From: an uncultured Desulfovibrio sp.
GTDB taxonomy: Bacteria > Desulfobacterota > Desulfovibrionia > Desulfovibrionales > Desulfovibrionaceae
Length of the DNA stretch: 64,000 nt
Assembly (NCBI GenBank): GCA_910587035.1
Contig: CAJUMQ010000003.1
Location: forward strand, 1-64,000
Direction of reading: 5' to 3'
Under the pieces are notes generated by a model that had not been told where the DNA came from, did not search any database, and saw only the letters and a list, made by a program, of their open reading frames with translations. Shown piece after piece: positions 43,058-51,664 of this stretch. The position numbers were made by a program, and so were the translations under genes. How positions within the stretch are numbered: position 1 is the stretch's first letter; every line of letters begins with the position of its first letter.

Positions 43058-44193
43058 GCGCCTGCCTTTTTGCGTTCCGGCAGGGGCTCAACAACAATGT
43101 CATTGTAGCACAGACGGAACATCGCATTTTCATAGGGCCTTTCCACCAGCATGAAGGCGCGGCCTATGGAGATTTCCACACCAGGGAAAACCTTGCCCGC
43201 CACCATGAGACGACAGGAGTTCATGGCCTGCTCATCGAGATTAAGCTTGCTCCAGATCTCCGTTCTGCGGGCGAGCATCTTTTCGCGCTGGGCGGTCATC
43301 TTGGCCAGCTTGCGGGTGGTTTCATTGGTATCCGGCGGCAAATGGCCGGCTACGGCCTTGAGATGGGTTATGGTCTGGGAAAGACTGGAGATGATGCCAT
43401 CGACCTTCTCCAGATGGCGGATGAAGAGGGGATCATAGCCCAGATACACCCTGGTGGCTATGGCTGCGCGATTGCCAAGCTGGGAGCCGACATAGACGCT
43501 GCCATAAGCATTGACCGAGCTGCCATACATCTGGCCGCGCACAACCATGTTTGAGCCGGCATATACAGTGCTGTAGAGGCAATACTTGTCAATCAGCATG
43601 TTGCCGCGGGATCTGGCCTCGACCTTTTCCAGAAAAGGGGCCACGAGTTTGCCGCCGGCATCCAGCAGGCAATGCTGGCCGGAGCCGCCGCGCGCGCCGC
43701 CCTCCACCATAAGATCCCTTCTGGCCCTGGCGATTCCCCCTTCCACCATGCCCATGATGCGCATGTTGTTGGCCTGCACGGAAAAGCCGGAGCGGACCGA
43801 GCCATGCACAGCCATGTCGCCCACAAAAAAGATGTTGCCTGTTCGGAAGCTGACATCCTGCCTGACATTCAGCAGGCTTTTTACGGTTATCTTGCCCTCA
43901 TTATAAAATACATAGCCCTTGGCATCCGCCAGCAGATAGCGGGGGAATGCCGGGTCTATGCGTGTATTGGCGCCTGCGGGCAGATCCGGGCCGGATCTTA
44001 TGAACCTCTTGTCCGGCTCCTCCCCAAGCTGGTCCAGAGGAACCATCTCGGCCAGAATCTGGCCGGCAATCACATTCTGGGCATAGCCAAGGCTGTACAC
44101 ATCCGCATTTTCATCCGTGCCCAGGCCTCCGCCCGGCTTGGCTCTCTGATAGTCAAAATCTGGATTGAAATAATGCTTCAGATAATATTGCAC
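43054..44193 (-). CDS. FapA/DUF342 family protein
   Basis: A 379-residue DUF342 (FapA) protein from a proposed GTG at 44193; the frame is open from 44271 without a better start, so the N-terminus is uncertain. Landmarks are DPAFPRYLLADAKGYVFYNEG, then a right-handed beta-helix-like stretch with short repeats (VHGSVRSGFSVQANNMRIMG, LMVEGGARGGSGQHCLLDAG, GSVYVGSQLGNRAAIATRVYLG). A coiled-coil region (SLSQTITHLKAVAGHLPPDTNETTRKLAKM) follows, and the C-terminus returns to strands. FapA family members bind bactofilins or flagellar assembly factors. Its stop overlaps the CgeB-like gene. Confidence 0.75.
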   Translation of the reverse strand: MQYYLKHYFNPDFDYQRAKPGGGLGTDENADVYSLGYAQNVIAGQILAEMVPLDQLGEEPDKRFIRSGPDLPAGANTRIDPAFPRYLLADAKGYVFYNEGKITVKSLLNVRQDVSFRTGNIFFVGDMAVHGSVRSGFSVQANNMRIMGMVEGGIARARRDLMVEGGARGGSGQHCLLDAGGKLVAPFLEKVEARSRGNMLIDKYCLYSTVYAGSNMVVRGQMYGSSVNAYGSVYVGSQLGNRAAIATRVYLGYDPLFIRHLEKVDGIISSLSQTITHLKAVAGHLPPDTNETTRKLAKMTAQREKMLARRTEIWSKLNLDEQAMNSCRLMVAGKVFPGVEISIGRAFMLVERPYENAMFRLCYNDIVVEPLPERKKAGA

Positions 44194-44345
44194 CTTGTAC
44201 CAGCCTTTATTTTTGAATAGCCAAAAACACCGCGCGCAACATGGTGTCGCGTCAAGCGGAAATTGTCGCAATCACCACGGGATTGCGCGCTGACAGAGGC
44301 GGTGAAAACAAAGCAAAGACCGTGTTTTACTGTTCGCTATTGGCT

Positions 44346-44388
44346 GTATCAGCTAAAATCGGGACAATTTCAACTGATACATGCCATA
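44346..44388 (+). repeat. Intergenic repeat family, copy E
   Basis: The segment GTATCAGCTAAAAT ... AATTTCAACTGATAC is an imperfect 14-bp inverted repeat, and AAATCGGGACAATTTC is shared, with 31 of 34 aligned positions, with 60652-60685. Its terminal ATCAGTTGAAA (minus) is the same as the ends of copies at 34556 and 51537. Confidence 0.6.
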
Positions 44389-44434
44389 GACCGGCCATGG
44401 CAATTTGCGTTTGCCATCCCATAGGGGCATGCCG

Positions 44435-44791
44435 TCACTTCTGCTTTGCGCCGCCTATAAATCCGCGCAGCTCCTCCTCACTTTCACAGGTGGGGAAAAA
44501 GCCCTCAATCTCGGCATTTTTAAGAAGCTCATCAATATGGGCTGCCGGATGCAGCAAAACCAGCCTGCGCCCATAGCGCTGCATGGATGTATTGAGACTG
44601 ACCAGCACGCCAAGCCCCGCATTGTCCATTTTGCCGACACTGGAAAGATCAAGCACAATCTGGGTGATATTGGGCTTCTTGCTATATTCCCGCATCACCT
44701 TGTTAAATTCCGCCACATCATCCATACCCACATCCCCGGTCAGGTGCAGGGTAAGAGTGGTGTTTTGCAACTGGGGATCAAGCGCAAACAT
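44435..44791 (-). CDS. STAS-domain protein lacking the phosphorylatable Ser
   Basis: A 118-residue STAS-domain protein of the anti-sigma-factor antagonist (SpoIIAA) type: LTLHLTGDVGMDDVAEFNKVMREYSKKP then IVLDLSSVGKMDNAGLGVLVSLN. In SpoIIAA the phosphorylated Ser58 lies in DSSG; here the same position 58 is Ala, in DNAG. It therefore cannot be regulated by the usual Ser phosphorylation. STAS domains bind an anti-sigma factor, a kinase or a transporter. AGGGAGCAG before the ATG fixes the start. It is downstream of the FolC-M18 gene on the same strand (112 nt). Confidence 0.82.
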   Translation of the reverse strand: MFALDPQLQNTTLTLHLTGDVGMDDVAEFNKVMREYSKKPNITQIVLDLSSVGKMDNAGLGVLVSLNTSMQRYGRRLVLLHPAAHIDELLKNAEIEGFFPTCESEEELRGFIGGAKQK

Positions 44792-44816
44792 CTGCTCCCT
44801 CCGGCGCGCAGCCTGT

Positions 44817-44838
44817 GTTGAAATGTTTAAATTTCAAC
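44817..44838. promoter_or_regulatory. Inverted repeat upstream of the STAS gene
   Basis: GTTGAAAT and ATTTCAAC are separated by 6 nt (GTTTAA). It lies 26 nt before the STAS start codon. It could be an operator or an element of the intergenic repeat family (GTTGAAA is the shared terminal core). Confidence 0.4.
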
Positions 44839-44903
44839 CTAACATCCATAAGACTTTTTGCCATATATGCCCGGCAATCACAATATCCGCAGCCAGGGGG
44901 AAT

Positions 44904-47561
44904 CTACTTCGCCTTTTGCCAGGGATTGCCGCATTTTGCCAGAAATTCCCTGTATGCAAGTTTGGTGGCATACACATCCACCATGCTGGACAATTCAAAG
45001 GGGCTGTGCATGGACAGAAGCGCGGGCCCGCAATCTATGACATTCATGCCATAGGCCGCCAGAAAAAGCGCCACGGTGCCCCCGCCGCCAAGATCCACCT
45101 TGCCAAGCTCGGCAGCCTGCCATGGTATGCCCGCGGCATTGAGCAGACCGCGCACAGAGGCGAAAAATTCGGCATCCGCGTCATTGGCGCCATATTTGCC
45201 CCTGGAACCGGTGAACTTGGAGAAACAGGGTCCATAACCAAATTTGGCCGCATTCTCCTTTTCGTGCACATCCTGATAGTCAGGATCCAGGGCGGCTGTG
45301 ACATCCGCCGAAATGGCCCTGGTGTTCATGAGCAGGCGCGACACATTCACATCCGGCTCCCAGGCCCGGACAAGATCCTCAAGACAGTATTGCAGAAAGC
45401 GGGAGGAGGCTCCTGTGGCGCCATCCGAGCCAATTTCCTCCTTGTCCCAGAAAATCAGCGCCATGCCGTGGCGGGGATTGCCTCTGGCAGCCTCCAGAAA
45501 TGCCTCCAGCGCGCAAAATACACAGATGCGGTCGTCCTGGCCGTAGCCACCAATCATCGACTCATCAAGTCCGACAAACCTCGCCGGGCCAGCAGGCACA
45601 GCCTCCAGCTCCGCAGTAATCACATCCTCTTCAGTGATGTCATATTTTTCATACAGAAAATCCAGAATGCGCCTTTTTGCTCCATCACCATCGGCCTTGT
45701 CACCCTTGTCAGCATCCGCCGGCCTGTGACCAAGAACAATATTCAGCTTCTCACCCTCGAAAGCCTCGCTCAGCTTTTTGCCAGCCTGTCTCTGAGCCAG
45801 GTGGGGCAAAAGGTCGGCAATGCAGAAAACCGGCTCCCAGGGATTTTCGCCAATGCTGACAGAAACAGACTCGCCGTTTTCACGCATGACAATGCCGTGC
45901 AGGGCCAAAGGCCTGGCCAGCCACTGATATTTGCGGATGCCACCATAATAGTGGGTTTTGGCCTGGGCTATGCCGGCCTGCTCCACAAAGGGATGCTGCT
46001 TGAGATCAAGCCTGGGGCTGTCCGCGTGGGCGGCAATGAGATTGAGCCCGGTGGCCAGGCTTTCACTGCCCCTCACGGCCGCAAAAACGCATTTGCCCCT
46101 AAAGGATACCACAACCCGGGATGCGCTGAAATCCTCCGCAAAGCCGGCTGCCAGCAGCCGCTCGCGCACATGGGCCACAGTCTCCCTTTCCGTTTTGCAT
46201 TTGTTGAGAAAACCTATGTAATCCCTGGCAAGACCGCGCATTTGCGGCAGATTGCCCTTGTCCGCGTAAACTTTCCAGGCGCTGTCGGGATCATACTTCA
46301 CTGCCATGCCCAAAACCTCTGTGGTTGTATTTAATGAAATTTCTTCCAGATATTGCGGAAAAAGCGCAAAAAATTCCGCCACCAGATACAGGGAGCCTGT
46401 GGCCAGCACCGGGCCCGGCCCAGCCTGCGCAAGGGCCCTGGCAAAGCCACCCTCCCCCTCATAAACAAATGTGCTGGCTCCTGGAGCCAAAACCTGGCGG
46501 CAGGCGGCAATATCCCTGGCATCCGCAGCGCGGGAATTTGCCAGACCGACAATGTGCATGGGCGCATCGCCAAAGGCCCGGCAAAGCATGCCAAGGGAAA
46601 CCCGCCAATCCTTGTCTCCCAGGAAGGAGCAGATTATGGCGGTCGGGGTGATTCCCTTTTCCCTTGTGAGGCAGTGCATGCCGTGGGGATTGTGCGCCCC
46701 ATCGAGAATAAGCTCCGGATGCCGGTCTGTGGCCGGCACATGCTGCATGCGCCCAGGCATGAACGCCCGCTCCAGGCCTCTGGCCATGGCTTTCTCATCC
46801 GGAATGATTTTCATCAGCCTGCACAATTGCCGCCATGCGTCAATGGCCAGCCCGGCATTGATCCTTTGCCAGGCTCCGGCCATGGCCGGCTTTATTGCCG
46901 CCGGGCTGCTAAAGGCAAGGGATGCGCCCCGCTCCTCTGCCGCCTTTTGCAGAATCCCCGCGCAGACGGGATATTGCGGGGCGGAGAACACATGGCTGCC
47001 GGTTTTTATGGCGCCTGCCTTGTCCCTGGCTATGCTGCCCATGTCCGGCCCTATTATTGCCGCATGGTCCATGGCAATGGGCGCAAACAGCTGCACCTGG
47101 GGCACAAGGGCCGTTGTGGCGTCGTTGATTCCTCCAAGACCAGCTTCCATGATGGCCAGCTCTATGCCCTGCGCCGCAAAGGCGCATATGGCCACAAGGG
47201 TCAAAAATTCAAAATAGGTGATATCCTGCCCGGATGCGGCAATGACCCTGTTGGCGCAATCCAGCCATGCATCTTGCGGCAACATTTGTCCGTCTATCCG
47301 GATGCGCTCCCCCGGAGTTACAAAATGGGGCGAGGTATAGAGCCCGGTCTTTATGCCATGCTCCCTGGCTATTCTCTCCAGAAAGGCGCTTGTGGATCCC
47401 TTGCCATTGGTGCCCAGCACCTGGGCTATTACATAGGGAGGCCGACGCAAATCCAGGGCATCCAGACAGCGCAGCATGCGCCCAAGGCCCAGATCCATGT
47501 GAAATGGCCCTGTGGCGTCCAGCCAGCTTTCAATGTCCTGCCAGGACCCAAAAAAACTCAT
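44904..47561 (-). CDS. FolC-aminopeptidase M18 fusion protein
   Basis: An 885-residue in-frame fusion. Residues 1-418 are folylpolyglutamate/dihydrofolate synthase (FolC): P-loop LGTNGKGSTSAF (50-60), AIMEAGLGGINDATTALVP, DGAHNPHGMHCL in the C-terminal part. Residues 419-885 are a M18 aminopeptidase of the aspartyl aminopeptidase type, starting MAVKYDPDSAWKVY, with metal motifs HADSPRL (His512, Asp514), DDR (near 678), WDKEEIGSDG (Glu708, Glu709) and MHSPFELSSMVDVY near the end. Each half has normal family length. An AGAGG lies 8 nt before ATG 46307, so the M18 half could also be made alone. Start overlaps the YcaO gene (ATGA). Confidence 0.85.
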   Translation of the reverse strand: MSFFGSWQDIESWLDATGPFHMDLGLGRMLRCLDALDLRRPPYVIAQVLGTNGKGSTSAFLERIAREHGIKTGLYTSPHFVTPGERIRIDGQMLPQDAWLDCANRVIAASGQDITYFEFLTLVAICAFAAQGIELAIMEAGLGGINDATTALVPQVQLFAPIAMDHAAIIGPDMGSIARDKAGAIKTGSHVFSAPQYPVCAGILQKAAEERGASLAFSSPAAIKPAMAGAWQRINAGLAIDAWRQLCRLMKIIPDEKAMARGLERAFMPGRMQHVPATDRHPELILDGAHNPHGMHCLTREKGITPTAIICSFLGDKDWRVSLGMLCRAFGDAPMHIVGLANSRAADARDIAACRQVLAPGASTFVYEGEGGFARALAQAGPGPVLATGSLYLVAEFFALFPQYLEEISLNTTTEVLGMAVKYDPDSAWKVYADKGNLPQMRGLARDYIGFLNKCKTERETVAHVRERLLAAGFAEDFSASRVVVSFRGKCVFAAVRGSESLATGLNLIAAHADSPRLDLKQHPFVEQAGIAQAKTHYYGGIRKYQWLARPLALHGIVMRENGESVSVSIGENPWEPVFCIADLLPHLAQRQAGKKLSEAFEGEKLNIVLGHRPADADKGDKADGDGAKRRILDFLYEKYDITEEDVITAELEAVPAGPARFVGLDESMIGGYGQDDRICVFCALEAFLEAARGNPRHGMALIFWDKEEIGSDGATGASSRFLQYCLEDLVRAWEPDVNVSRLLMNTRAISADVTAALDPDYQDVHEKENAAKFGYGPCFSKFTGSRGKYGANDADAEFFASVRGLLNAAGIPWQAAELGKVDLGGGGTVALFLAAYGMNVIDCGPALLSMHSPFELSSMVDVYATKLAYREFLAKCGNPWQKAK

Positions 47562-49297
47562 TGTCCGCCTTCAATTTCCGCCAGATGGCGCCTGGCGAAA
47601 TCCAGGCCGGGATCCAGCCTCAGGGCAGCCCGCAAATCATGCGCAGCCTTTTGCGCATTGCCCAGAAATTTCTGGCACAAACCCCGATTTGCAAGATCAA
47701 TGGCCGAGCCCTTGTCCATCTTCAGGGCTTTTTCAAAACAGTCGCAGGCAGCCTTGTAGTCGCCCTGCCTGAACAACGCAACACCCAGCAGATTGGCATA
47801 TTCCTTGATGGCTGGATTGAGACTGGATGCCTGGGCAAGGAAAGGAGTGGCGCCAGTCCAGTCACCGTCAAGGGTGAGGGCATGGCCCGCATAAAAGGTT
47901 GCCATTGCCCTGGAAGCCTCATCCGGCTGCAAAGGTATGGCCCGCTCAAATTCCTCAAATGCCTTTTGGGGATCTCCAGCTCGCAGAGCCAGCAGCCCCC
48001 GGAAAAAAGGCAGGTAATGGGCATCGGGACACAACCGACCCAAAGCGGAAAGCCCGGTGGCAGCCTCCGGCAATTCAGTCTCTTCCGCCAGTTTGCGCCC
48101 CACAAATAGTCCAAGGGACTGATTGCTGTCCCGCTCCAGAAATTGCAGCCCGGGCGCAACGCAATAATGGGCGGGCACTCCAGTGGCCGGCGCTGTGGTC
48201 TCAATGCCATAGGCATTTACGGGCGCAAGACCGCGGCAGACCGCCAGCAGCTCCTCGCGAATGTCATCATTGCCGGCATCCGGCAATGATGAGAGCGGAA
48301 CCAGAGCGCCATCCAGCAGCCATTGGCAGTCATCAAGACTGCTGAACTTTGGCAGACCCGAGGCCTCATAGCAGGAATTTGTGCAAAAATCGCCGCCAAG
48401 CTGCGCGGTCTCGGTCACCGCCCTGATGGCAGCCTTCACCGGGGTTGAAGCTGTGCCCGCGGTGAAAACAATTTCGGATTTTTCAGGAAAGGTCGCGGGA
48501 TCCCAGGCCAGGGCCGCCACTGTTGGCACGGGCATGTCAAGGGAAAAATCCTTAAGAATGATATTGATGCCATTGCGTTCAAAGGCTGCCAGCAGGCCGG
48601 CCAATGTCCCATCCGCGCAGGATGCCTTGTCAATGGTCGGCAAGGCCGGTTTTTGGGTTGCCACAAGGCAGGAGACATGGCGCTCCACCAGCTCGCAGAG
48701 TCCCTGCAGAAGGGACTCCTCCTGCGTATTGCCGGCTGAGGAGCCGTTAAATTCCCCCAGCATCCTGAACCAGTCCAGGGGCAGCCAGACCGTCCTGCCT
48801 GTACCCAGGTTTGTGGCAGGATAAAAATCCCATGCCAGAAGGTCGAGAATCTCCCTCGCGGTCTTTTCGTCAAGGCAGTCCCGCACCGAGAGCAGCATTT
48901 CCCTCATGGAAATGAGCTCATCGCCAAAAAGCTGTTCAGCCTCTTTCCAGCCTGCCCGCCTGATGTGCGGTCTTCTTTGCCAGAAGCTGAAAAAGGCGAA
49001 ACGCTCCATCAGCTCCATCAGCGCGGAAGCATTGGCCTGGGCAATCGAGGAACCCTTGCCCATCTGCTTGCGCACTGGCATGACATCCCTGGCATCTGCG
49101 CCACATGCGCAGAGATATACAGGAATGCCCAGCCTGCCCGTATCCACCCGGTTAACCTCCGCCACAATATCCAGATTGCAGGCGGCAAGTCTGGCCTCAA
49201 CATTCCTGATGGTCTGTTCAGGGCTTATGGACTTGTCCTGATCCCGCACCCAGCCTTTGGGGCATGGGGAAAGGCATATGAGGGGTTTGGTTGTCAT
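47558..49297 (-). CDS. YcaO-domain protein with C-terminal TPR repeats
   Basis: A 579-residue protein. Residues about 30-400 are a YcaO ATP-dependent domain with all three nucleotide-binding motifs: Ser91-x3-Glu95-x2-Glu98-Arg99 (SALMELMER), LLQGLCELVERH (Glu202, Glu205, Arg206) and AIRAVTETAQ (Glu296, Gln299). Residues about 415-575 are TPR-type helical repeats (ALRAGDPQKAFEEFERAIPLQPD, LFRQGDYKAACDCFEKALKMD). YcaO enzymes activate a peptide amide with ATP to make azolines, thioamides or, in E. coli, to help RimO modify ribosomal protein S12. No precursor peptide is visible. It overlaps the FolC-M18 gene and the methyltransferase gene by 4 nt each, so all three are coupled. Confidence 0.88.
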   Translation of the reverse strand: MTTKPLICLSPCPKGWVRDQDKSISPEQTIRNVEARLAACNLDIVAEVNRVDTGRLGIPVYLCACGADARDVMPVRKQMGKGSSIAQANASALMELMERFAFFSFWQRRPHIRRAGWKEAEQLFGDELISMREMLLSVRDCLDEKTAREILDLLAWDFYPATNLGTGRTVWLPLDWFRMLGEFNGSSAGNTQEESLLQGLCELVERHVSCLVATQKPALPTIDKASCADGTLAGLLAAFERNGINIILKDFSLDMPVPTVAALAWDPATFPEKSEIVFTAGTASTPVKAAIRAVTETAQLGGDFCTNSCYEASGLPKFSSLDDCQWLLDGALVPLSSLPDAGNDDIREELLAVCRGLAPVNAYGIETTAPATGVPAHYCVAPGLQFLERDSNQSLGLFVGRKLAEETELPEAATGLSALGRLCPDAHYLPFFRGLLALRAGDPQKAFEEFERAIPLQPDEASRAMATFYAGHALTLDGDWTGATPFLAQASSLNPAIKEYANLLGVALFRQGDYKAACDCFEKALKMDKGSAIDLANRGLCQKFLGNAQKAAHDLRAALRLDPGLDFARRHLAEIEGGQ

Positions 49298-50031
49298 TTC
49301 CTTTCCAAAATCATCATGCTGAAGATGCGCCTCTGCTCCTGGCCATCCTCATCCTGGCTTTTAACACCAATGCGCCCCTCGCTCACGCTGAAATCCTGGC
49401 TGGCAAGTTTGCGGAAGCGCGGTTTCTCCCTTGCCAGATCCGAGCAGAGAAAAGCCTTGCCGCCACGCGCGAGGTGGCGCCCTATAAATTTGAGCAATGG
49501 CCTGTGCAGATCATCAATATAAAGAAGCTCGGAGGCGGCTATGAAATCAAATCCCTTGAAGCGGGGATTTGTTCCCCCGGCCGCCACATCCAGGGTGGCC
49601 ACGCTTACAGTTTCCTGAAGATTGTTGCGCAGAACATTGGCCCTGGCAAAATCCAGGGCATCTTCATTTATATCTGTGGCGACAATGCGGGCAAAACCGT
49701 ATCTGGCGGCAATCAGACTGCAGATGCCCATGCCGGCGCCAAGTTCCAGCAGGCTTTTGCCTGCTGGCTCGTATTTGCGCAAAAAACGCCCAAGCACAAA
49801 GGATGCCGGCCAGATCTTTGCCCATAGGGGCAGGTCGCGCAAAGGGTCATGGATGGCATTGGCCGCCAGGAGCCTGTCCAGATGCGCAGGCATGTTGCTG
49901 ATGGACAGAACCTCCAGCGCCTGGCCATCTACATCAAGCTTTTCAAAATGCGTATCGAATTTTTGGGAGACACGCCCTGGAACGCCGCCCTGCCCCGCAT
50001 CCGCTCCGGACAGTGAAGAATTATCCGCCAT
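49294..50031 (-). CDS. METTL20/21-type protein methyltransferase
   Basis: A 245-residue class I SAM methyltransferase. W-rich start of the domain LPLWAKIWPASFVLGRFL (70-84) is typical of the lysine-methyltransferase family that includes METTL20/21. Motif I is LLELGAGMGICSL (about 94-106), motif II is IVATDINEDALDFARAN. The [DE]xxY signature of this family is present as ELLY (168-171). Known relatives methylate Lys in proteins such as electron-transfer flavoprotein beta or elongation factors. The gene is first of the coupled set with YcaO and FolC-M18; substrate could be a translation factor or the YcaO product. No ribosome site stronger than GGGGC is seen. Confidence 0.8.
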   Translation of the reverse strand: MADNSSLSGADAGQGGVPGRVSQKFDTHFEKLDVDGQALEVLSISNMPAHLDRLLAANAIHDPLRDLPLWAKIWPASFVLGRFLRKYEPAGKSLLELGAGMGICSLIAARYGFARIVATDINEDALDFARANVLRNNLQETVSVATLDVAAGGTNPRFKGFDFIAASELLYIDDLHRPLLKFIGRHLARGGKAFLCSDLAREKPRFRKLASQDFSVSEGRIGVKSQDEDGQEQRRIFSMMILERK

Positions 50032-50140
50032 ATTTGCCCCTGTATTGAATCAAGTCCTCAAAAATAACCTCCATTGCCATGTAAATCAATGTTCTTGCAT
50101 AGAGCCGCCGGCAGGTCTAGACTTGCGACTGGAGGACGCC

Positions 50141-50989
50141 ATGTCGGATGAGCTTTTTCGCCTGGAAATAAATGTGCCTGGCCAGGATTATGACAAAATG
50201 CTGGGGCTGCTGGCCCTGGAGACCCAATACGGCTGGGAGGAGAAGACGGCTGCCTCTGGCGTGACAGTCTTTACCCTGTACGGCGAAAATATGGCCCACA
50301 TGCAGAGTCTGGCCAATGTATGCCGCCAGGGCTGCCCCACAGCGACAGTGCGCCTGACGCAGACAGCCAACCGCGACTGGCTTGAGGCCTGGAAGGAATT
50401 TTTTACCCCTGTGCAATGCGGCACACGTTTCGTAATTCTGCCCCCCTGGCTGCAGGGGCTGGATTTTGCCGGCCGCGTCAAAATTGTAATTGAGCCCAAA
50501 TGCGCCTTTGGCACAGGGCATCATGCCAGCACCAGCCTCTGCCTCACCGCCCTTGGCGATCTTCTGGACAAGGGACGCATCCGCCCAGGACAGACCTTCC
50601 TCGATCTTGGCTGCGGTTCCGGTGTGCTGGGAATTGCCGCGGTAAAAAGCGGCCTTTGCGGCCTTGGCCTGGATACAGACCCCCTTGCCATTGCCAATGC
50701 CCTGGAAAACCGCGAAATCAATGCCGCCGCCTGCCTTGAACTTGCGGAGGGCAGCATTGAGGATACGGGAAAACGCAAATTTGACTTTATCATAGCCAAC
50801 ATCATGGCTGGCCCCCTGATCGAAATGGCGCCGGAAATTTGCAGTCACCTTGCGCCCGGTGGCTGCCTGGTGCTGGGCGGCATTCTCGATAGGCAGGCCA
50901 CCCAGGTGGAGGAAGCCTATGCCCGCGCTGGCATGGGCCCTGACGAAAGAATGGCCGATGGCGAATGGCGCGCCCTGATCTGGGCCTGA
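50141..50989 (+). CDS. prmA: Ribosomal protein L11 methyltransferase PrmA
   Basis: A 282-residue PrmA, which trimethylates ribosomal protein L11. Motifs are CAFGTGHHASTSLCL (about residues 122-136), DLGCGSGVLGIAAV (Motif I), LGLDTDPLAIANALENREINAA and IIANIMAGPLIEMAPEI. The N-terminal domain that binds L11 is present. The open frame begins at 49622; GGAGG nine nt before the ATG at 50141 fixes the start there. It is divergent from the METTL/YcaO set, with a 109-nt shared promoter region. Confidence 0.93.
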   Translation: MSDELFRLEINVPGQDYDKMLGLLALETQYGWEEKTAASGVTVFTLYGENMAHMQSLANVCRQGCPTATVRLTQTANRDWLEAWKEFFTPVQCGTRFVILPPWLQGLDFAGRVKIVIEPKCAFGTGHHASTSLCLTALGDLLDKGRIRPGQTFLDLGCGSGVLGIAAVKSGLCGLGLDTDPLAIANALENREINAAACLELAEGSIEDTGKRKFDFIIANIMAGPLIEMAPEICSHLAPGGCLVLGGILDRQATQVEEAYARAGMGPDERMADGEWRALIWA

Positions 50990-51019
50990 GTCAAAGCCAC
51001 GCCCAATAATGGAGGAAAT

Positions 51020-51535
51020 ATGAATACTGTGACATTCCAAGGCAATACACTGCATCTGGAGGGCAATTTGCCCGAGGTGGGCAAAAAGGCGCCGGATTTT
51101 TCCCTGGCAACCAATGATCTGGGGCGGCATGCGCTGAAAGACTATGCCGGCAAAATTCTGGTGTTGGCCACTGTGCCATCCCTGGATACGCCTGTCTGCG
51201 ATCTGGAGATGCGCCACTTCAACACCGAGGCCGCGAAACTTTCCGACAAGGTGCGCATCGCGGCAGTCAGCTGCGATCTGCCCTTTGCCCAGTCCCGCTG
51301 GTGCGGAGCGGCAAACGCCGATCGTGTGGAAACACTCTCCGACTATATGGATAACAGCTTTGGCCTGGGCTATGGCGTGCTCATAAAGGAATGGAAGCTG
51401 CTGGCCCGCTCCGTTTTTGTCATAGATCCAAGCGGTGTGCTCGTCTATGAGCAGCTTGTGCCGGAAATCACCAACCAGCCAAATTACGCGCCAGTGCTGG
51501 AGGCCATACTCGCAGCCCAGAACAAGAGCCTCTAG
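51020..51535 (+). CDS. tpx: Thiol peroxidase Tpx
   Basis: A 171-residue 2-Cys peroxiredoxin of the Tpx type, acting in defence against peroxides. The peroxidatic Cys60 is in TVPSLDTPVCDLEMRHFN and the resolving Cys95 is in SCDLPFAQSRWCG. The Thr and conserved Arg of the active site are present. Thioredoxin is the usual reductant. GGAGGA precedes the ATG by 4-5 nt. It follows prmA by 30 nt on the same strand, possibly cotranscribed. A repeat begins right after its stop. Confidence 0.95.
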   Translation: MNTVTFQGNTLHLEGNLPEVGKKAPDFSLATNDLGRHALKDYAGKILVLATVPSLDTPVCDLEMRHFNTEAAKLSDKVRIAAVSCDLPFAQSRWCGAANADRVETLSDYMDNSFGLGYGVLIKEWKLLARSVFVIDPSGVLVYEQLVPEITNQPNYAPVLEAILAAQNKSL

Positions 51536-51536
51536 G

Positions 51537-51640
51537 GCATTTGCCGATTGAAAACAGGCAAATGCGGAGCGCTACTTCTGAAGCGCCCGTGAAATGCCAG
51601 CGCGTATGATTGAAACGCGCAAAGCGTTTCAACTGATGAA
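51537..51640 (+). repeat. Hairpin-rich intergenic repeat, copy B
   Basis: A 104-bp copy beginning one base after the tpx stop. GCATTTGCC and GGCAAATGC form the first hairpin, then AAGCGCCCG, then AGCGCGTATGATTGAAACGC, and TTGAAACGC/GCGTTTCAA forms a perfect 9-bp second hairpin. It ends AACTGATGAA. It is the cleanest copy of the family. Confidence 0.8.
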
Positions 51641-51664
51641 CGCTAATTAAGCCATATCAACAAA

